Assembly: GCF_030272615.1 (NCBI RefSeq)
Contig: NC_081409.1
Span: forward strand, 201,916,449 to 201,978,448
Direction of reading: 5' to 3'
Origin: Cryptomeria japonica
Taxonomy: Eukaryota > Streptophyta > Pinopsida > Cupressales > Cupressaceae
Length of the DNA: 62,000 bases
In this document: one piece after another, positions 57,842-62,000 of the stretch
How the letters are laid out: each line of letters opens with the position of its first letter
How positions within the stretch are numbered: position 1 is the stretch's first letter
The notes under the pieces: generated by a model
The model's database searches: none
What the model saw: only the letters and a program-made list of their open reading frames with translations
Told to the model about the DNA's origin: nothing
Made by a program: the position numbers and the translations under genes

Positions 57842-58645
57842 TTGGTCTCTACCTCTGCCTCTACCCTTGTTATTGGAGTCTCCTTTCCTTTTGTTCCTCT
57901 CTTCTACCTTGGCAGCAAGCTGATGACACTTCTGGACAGTAGTAGGAGTTCATAGACTTATCTCCTCTTGAATGTTCCACTTTAGGCTACTTAGATACCT
58001 AGCCACCTTAATGGATTCATCTTCTTGAACTTTGGACCTAAGACATAGATTTTGAAACTCCTCTGTGTAGGAGGCCACATCAAGATCCTTCTACTTCAAT
58101 CCTTGTCTCTTCTTATGAAGTTGGACTTCATAATCCTCTGGTAAGTAGTTCTCCTTAACCTTACTCACCATAGCTTTCCAATTTGCAATAGGTAGCTTTC
58201 CCATACTAACTCTCTCTTCTTGCAGGTACTTCCACCATGTCAAAGCTGCTCCCCTTAATCTTGATTTGGCAACTTTAAACTTTTGAGCCTTTGTCACTCC
58301 TTCACACTCAAAGTGGTTTTCCATGCCCTCAATCCATTCCATAACAGTGTCTATATCCATTCTTCCACTGAAATGTGGCAATCCTTCAAAAGCTTTGGTG
58401 TTCAAAGTCTTGATAGCTTTCACAAAAGGTTCTTCATTGAACAAGGGATGTGGTTCAGGGATAATGTCATCTATGTCTACAGTCTTCTTGCCTTTATCCT
58501 TGGTGTCTTCATACCAAGGTCCTTGTGTCCTCTGATCCACCACTTCCTACAGTTTATCCCTTATCTCACTCATAGCTTCTTCAAGGAGTATGTTCTTCTC
58601 CTTTTGTTCTTCCACCTCTCTAGCCAGCTCTGCATTAGTAACCAT
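57842..58645 (-). pseudogene. gypsy gag (capsid region)
   Basis: ATG at 58645 (MVTNAELAREVEEQKEKN), about 65 bp after the primer site. The Retrotran_gag domain reads GLPHFSGRMDIDTVMEWIEG, MENHFECEGVTKAQKFKVAK and LRGAALTWWKYLQEERV. Three stops (near 58548, 58091 and 57953); the first two are TAG, the third TGA. All are consistent with C-to-T changes of Gln or Arg codons. Confidence 0.88.
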
Positions 58646-58709
58646 TCTGCTCTCCCCTACTAATTCACCAATATATAGAGACATACATAGTCCAACAAAT
58701 CTTTAACTT

Positions 58710-58724
58710 GCTCTGATACCAATC
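58710..58724 (-). promoter_or_regulatory. primer binding site of the gypsy element
   Basis: Sense GATTGGTATCAGAGC, the Met-tRNA primer consensus, directly after the 5' LTR. Confidence 0.9.
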
Positions 58725-60309
58725 TGATGGGATGGGGTTTGTGATAGACTAGCCTAGTCTATGCTCTTGGACCCTTTCCTTGGATCACCTGGTGTTCTCC
58801 TCACACCCTAGGGTCTCTAGGACTTCCTTTGCTTGAGGAATCCCTTGACCTTGCCCAATCCACCCACCAATATGTTGCTTTGCTGCTCCTAAGGTCTCAC
58901 CTACTCATGAGACTCAAAACCCCTTACTATGGCTAATAAGGGCAAAACTTGTTCCACACCTTCCAAGGTCTTAGCAAGGTTATTTCAGGTCTATTTCATG
59001 GTCTATCCACCCATTCATGAGCCCCCAAGAGGTTTCAAGATTCTAACCCCTTACCGATTTCACCATTTTGTGTTTTTCCTACAAAAAAGGACTACAAGGA
59101 TTAGGACCAATTAGGCCTCCTAACCGGTCTTCTAGGGCTCCCTCTCACAACCGATGCACAAACAACCCAATCTTCCAAAAAGGACTACCATTCATTTGGC
59201 AAAGACTCAACGATTTTCTAGGTTTTAGGCCCCCTAGTGTCTGTACTCTGTCCTTGGTGGTTTTTAAGGTTTTTAAGGGTTTTGTGAGGGTTTTTAGGGT
59301 CTGTCTGGGTCACAGGGAATGTTTTGTGTTTTAGCCTCCCTGTCTGAATTGGTGGAGACTTCTCCTTCACACCATTAGTGCTTCACACACTCCTTTGCAC
59401 CTCCTCCAAAGGGTGCATACTCCTCTGTTCAACCTTGCTCTCCAAGACCTCTACACCAACAACCATTCCTAACCGGGCACTATCCAGTCTCGCCTAGGAA
59501 TGGGCATTTGCTTGGCCTCCTTGCATTTCCAAGGGCCCTTCTTGCTTGGGACTATGGTACAAGGTCTCCACATCCATTCCCTATGGTTTCATGGTGGTTC
59601 CACAACAGGAAATGGAGTCAAGACTTCATTTACTCAAACCGGTTCAACACTGGACAGTAAAACTACAATTCACAAACTATTTACAAACACACTCTACCGG
59701 TAAACAAAAAGATAAAATAATCACTCAAAATGAAGCTATATACATCCAAGAAGACTTTCCACATAGGTTTTCTAACAAATCAATCCATTTGTTTGCTCGG
59801 TAACTTCATTCAAACAGACTGGTAACTCACAAACAGTCACAGTCAGTATAGTTTGCTTGAGCCGTACAATCTCTGACAACCAACCCTTGAACTTAGGGTT
59901 TAAAACATCTTATACTACCCATACCTTGGTTGGTGTTCCACATTTAGGGTTGTCCACGCCAACCTAACGATTTTGACAACATGGTGGAAAAGTTGCTTGA
60001 CAACTTTTAAAAGTTGTCATGCAACTTTTGAGCAACTTTCCCAATGTTGCTCTTCATGACTCCTAGACCCACAATGGGCCAACCTAAGGACACCACCATG
60101 ATATGAAGGACCCCTAAACACCTCCAGGACACACACAACCTCCCTTTTCAAAGCCATCACAAACTTTGACTTATGACCCCTAAGATCACCTCTAGGACTC
60201 TACCTAGGACCTATGAGCACTTGGCTCATTATTTTATATACAAAGGCTTCATAAGAAGCATAAAACCAACAAAGAAAGAGGAGGAGTCTGGAAGGGTGCT
60301 CCTACACCA
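58725..60309 (-). repeat. 5' LTR of the gypsy element
   Basis: 1,585 bp, colinear with 52440-54027 over the whole length. Sense strand begins TGGTGTAGGAGCACCC. Confidence 0.92.
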
Positions 60310-60314
60310 ATTAT

Positions 60315-61021
60315 CAAGTTCTTCAACCACTCTCTCACTCTTAACTACAAGTTTGCCAACCTACAAACAAAAAAACTCATCAACCCTATAAGCAAATCAC
60401 TAGGTTGGTTACACATCACAAACCTAAACATCTCATAGAGATTACAAACAAGTCAGTTAAAGTATGGTCATTGGATTACATAGAAAATAATATAGAAATC
60501 AATGCACATCACTCAAGATATTCTTGACTTCTCCTTGATTACCGCTTCATCAAACTTTGTAACTCATCTCATGGTTTGCATTAGATGCAATGAACTTGCT
60601 CATTCCTAAGATAGAAACTATTGTCTCTACGCCCCAAGAAACATTTAAAATATTCATCAATCAACATGCGTACATGTCATAATCTTTGTCATTCACCATT
60701 TGATCATAATCTGCTTCAACTCCATCGATTAGGGTTTGGACATCTTCTACAGGTAGGGTTACCAGTTCAACTCTCCATAACATAAGTAATACTAGTTTCC
60801 AATACAAACTCCTCCTACCAGTTGCATTGCCCTTTGCTAGCTCTTCCTATTGGTTTGCAATACAGCATATAATAATATTAAAATTTCAACATTAACATTA
60901 TAACCACATCATAAGCTGACATCTTAACATCATAATCGATTTATTGATATTAATGACAACATAACATATCATTAATGCAATCTTCAAGCAAAATGCCAAC
61001 AATCTCAAACTTATGCCAACA
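60315..61021 (-). repeat. 5' LTR of copia B, outer segment
   Basis: Continues the LTR from 52439 after one copy of ATTAT. Sense strand starts TGTTGGCATAAGTTTGAG at 61021. Its last ~440 bp match the 3' LTR remnant at 16275-16716. Confidence 0.85.
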
Positions 61022-62000
61022 CTCACAATAGGAACATGACCAAACCAAAGCTCATAAGGGGTCTTATCGGTATCAGCTTTGATATGAACTTTGTTAAATG
61101 TGTAGACTATAATGCTAATAGCTTCTCTCCAGTAGACCTTTGAAACATTTCCTTCAATCAACATGGTTCTTATAGCATCCAAAATAGTACAGTTCTTCCT
61201 TTCAACAACTTCATTATGTTGTAGGGTCCTAAGAGCAGATAGTTGTCTTCTGATTCCATGCATGTCATAGAATGAGTTGAACTCACAAAGACATAATTCT
61301 CCACCTCTATCAGATCTCAGACACTTCAGCTTAAATCCGAACTCAGTTTCAACTTTTTCTTTGAATATCTTGAATTTCTCAAATGCTTCTGATTTCTCCT
61401 TCAAAAAGACAACCCACATCATCCTGGAATAATCATTAATTAGCACCATAAATTTTCTATCACCCTGTATGTACTTCTAACATATGTAGGCCCACACAGG
61501 TCAGTATGCACAAGATCTAGCAGTCCATCAGATGTATATTGTTTGTTCTTGAAAGAAATCCTTGTTTTCTTACCCAGCTAACATTCCTTACATATCAAAT
61601 TAATGGGTTTAACAATCTTAGGCAAATCCCTAACAACTTGTGTAGAACTGATCTTGATCAATGAATCAAAGTTTACATGACACATTAATCTATGGCACAA
61701 CCAACTCTCATCTATTTTAGCAATCAAACAAATTTTCTCACCGGCATTCAAATGAAAAATGTTACCTTTAGTCTTAGTTCTAGATGCAATCTCTATATCG
61801 GAGGCATTCAAGATCTTTCATTTACCATCTTTGAATTGTAGATCATAACCCTTATCAAACATTTGTCCAACACACAAAAGATTATGCTTCAAACCTTCAA
61901 CATACAAGACATCATCAATGTTATGCTTACCATCAAAGAAAATCTAACTATTCCACCATCATACCTTTCCAATCTTACAAATTTTCTTTTTCACCGGTCA
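61022..62000 (-). pseudogene. copia C integrase and pre-integrase region (partial, runs off window)
   Basis: Minus strand from the window edge: DDVLYVEGLKHNLLCVGQMF, HRLMCHVNFDSLIKISS, CKEC and LDLVHTDLCGP. The core follows: NDYSRMMWVVFLKEKSEAFE, LRSDRGGELCLCEFNSFYD, LQHNEVVERKN (third acidic residue) and YWREAISIIVYTFNKV. It ends at KTPYELWFGHVPIVS, where the LTR of copia B begins. Several stops. RT and RNase H of C would lie on the other side of B and are not seen in this window. Confidence 0.85.

Larger units (their letters stand above)
52440..60309 (-). mobile_element. Ty3/gypsy chromovirus-type retrotransposon
   Basis: 7,870 bp, minus strand. 5' LTR 58725-60309, primer site 58710-58724, gag, protease, RT, RNase H, integrase and chromodomain, purine tract (54028-54040) and 3' LTR 52440-54027. 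A perfect 5-bp duplication ATTAT flanks it (52435-52439, 60310-60314). The gene order RT-RNaseH-INT is that of gypsy; the C-terminal chromodomain-like part places it with chromoviruses. The two LTRs differ only by scattered changes. The coding region has several stops and one frameshift. Confidence 0.93.
16275..61021 (-). mobile_element. Ty1/copia retrotransposon B, split by insertions
   Basis: A minus-strand copia element. Its 5' LTR is on the right (61021 back to 51634), the primer site is at 51620-51633, and gag and the first part of pol run to 49706. The rest of pol follows at 19263-17020, then the purine tract (16717-16730) and a 3' LTR remnant (16275-16716). The body is interrupted by a CACTA-type insertion (19264-49705), and the 5' LTR by a gypsy element (52440-60309). 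The 5' LTR lies directly in the integrase of copia C, flanked by CTCAC (61022-61026). The outer end of the 3' LTR is deleted, so no matching left duplication survives. Confidence 0.85.

Noticed and set aside
1-62000. tRNA, rRNA or microRNA genes
   Set aside because: The only tRNA-related matches are 12-14-base primer sites of retrotransposons; no cloverleaf or rRNA segment was recognised by reading. A tRNAscan run would settle this.

Overview
The window looks like intergenic DNA of a large, repeat-rich seed-plant genome, probably a gymnosperm. That rests on the dense nesting of LTR retrotransposons, the Met-tRNA primer sites, and decayed plant gene fragments (DRM, PPR). The species assignment is an inference. 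I see no intact host gene, no rRNA or tRNA gene and no CRISPR array. Nearly every recognisable coding stretch is a decayed transposable-element gene or a captured gene fragment.

Left part (1-16274). First come simple and tandem repeats: purine tracts, three 565-bp units, and a CGTACGCG-rich array. Next is an ORF-less LTR element, 'X' (3357-7697). It is followed by a decayed copia gag (7698-8337), mostly unassigned DNA, a full copia-type LTR 'D' (12030-13649) with the start of its gag, and a second ORF-less element 'Y' (13819-16274). X and Y are the same family. The left flank of Y and the right flank of X share the 5-bp duplication AGGAC, and the two gag pieces join in frame, so this part looks tandemly duplicated.

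Right part (16275-62000) is a nest of insertions up to five levels deep. Copia C (61022-62000, minus) received copia B (16275-61021, minus). The integrase of B is split by a 30.4-kb insertion with CACTA-type ends (19264-49705; 3-bp duplication CCA). Removing it restores the B reading frame exactly. That CACTA-like element has no transposase. It carries a fragment of a DRM-type de novo DNA methyltransferase between inverted-repeat arms, a LINE reverse-transcriptase tail and PPR gene fragments. Copia A (25476-48460, minus; duplication GTAAT) sits in one PPR fragment. Copia A in turn holds two copies of an LTR element, N1 (29008-36691) and N2 (38882-46935), both plus strand. Separately, a chromodomain-carrying gypsy element (52440-60309, minus; duplication ATTAT) sits in the 5' LTR of B.

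N1 and N2 are the best candidate for something poorly described. They have copia-type termini and no pol. They share two long ORFs: a coiled-coil protein with five CCHC knuckles, and a protein of about 1,130 codons with a basic middle, a Thr/Glu-rich segment and a helical C-terminus. Both copies are broken by stops and indels, but at different positions, so a common intact ancestor can be inferred.
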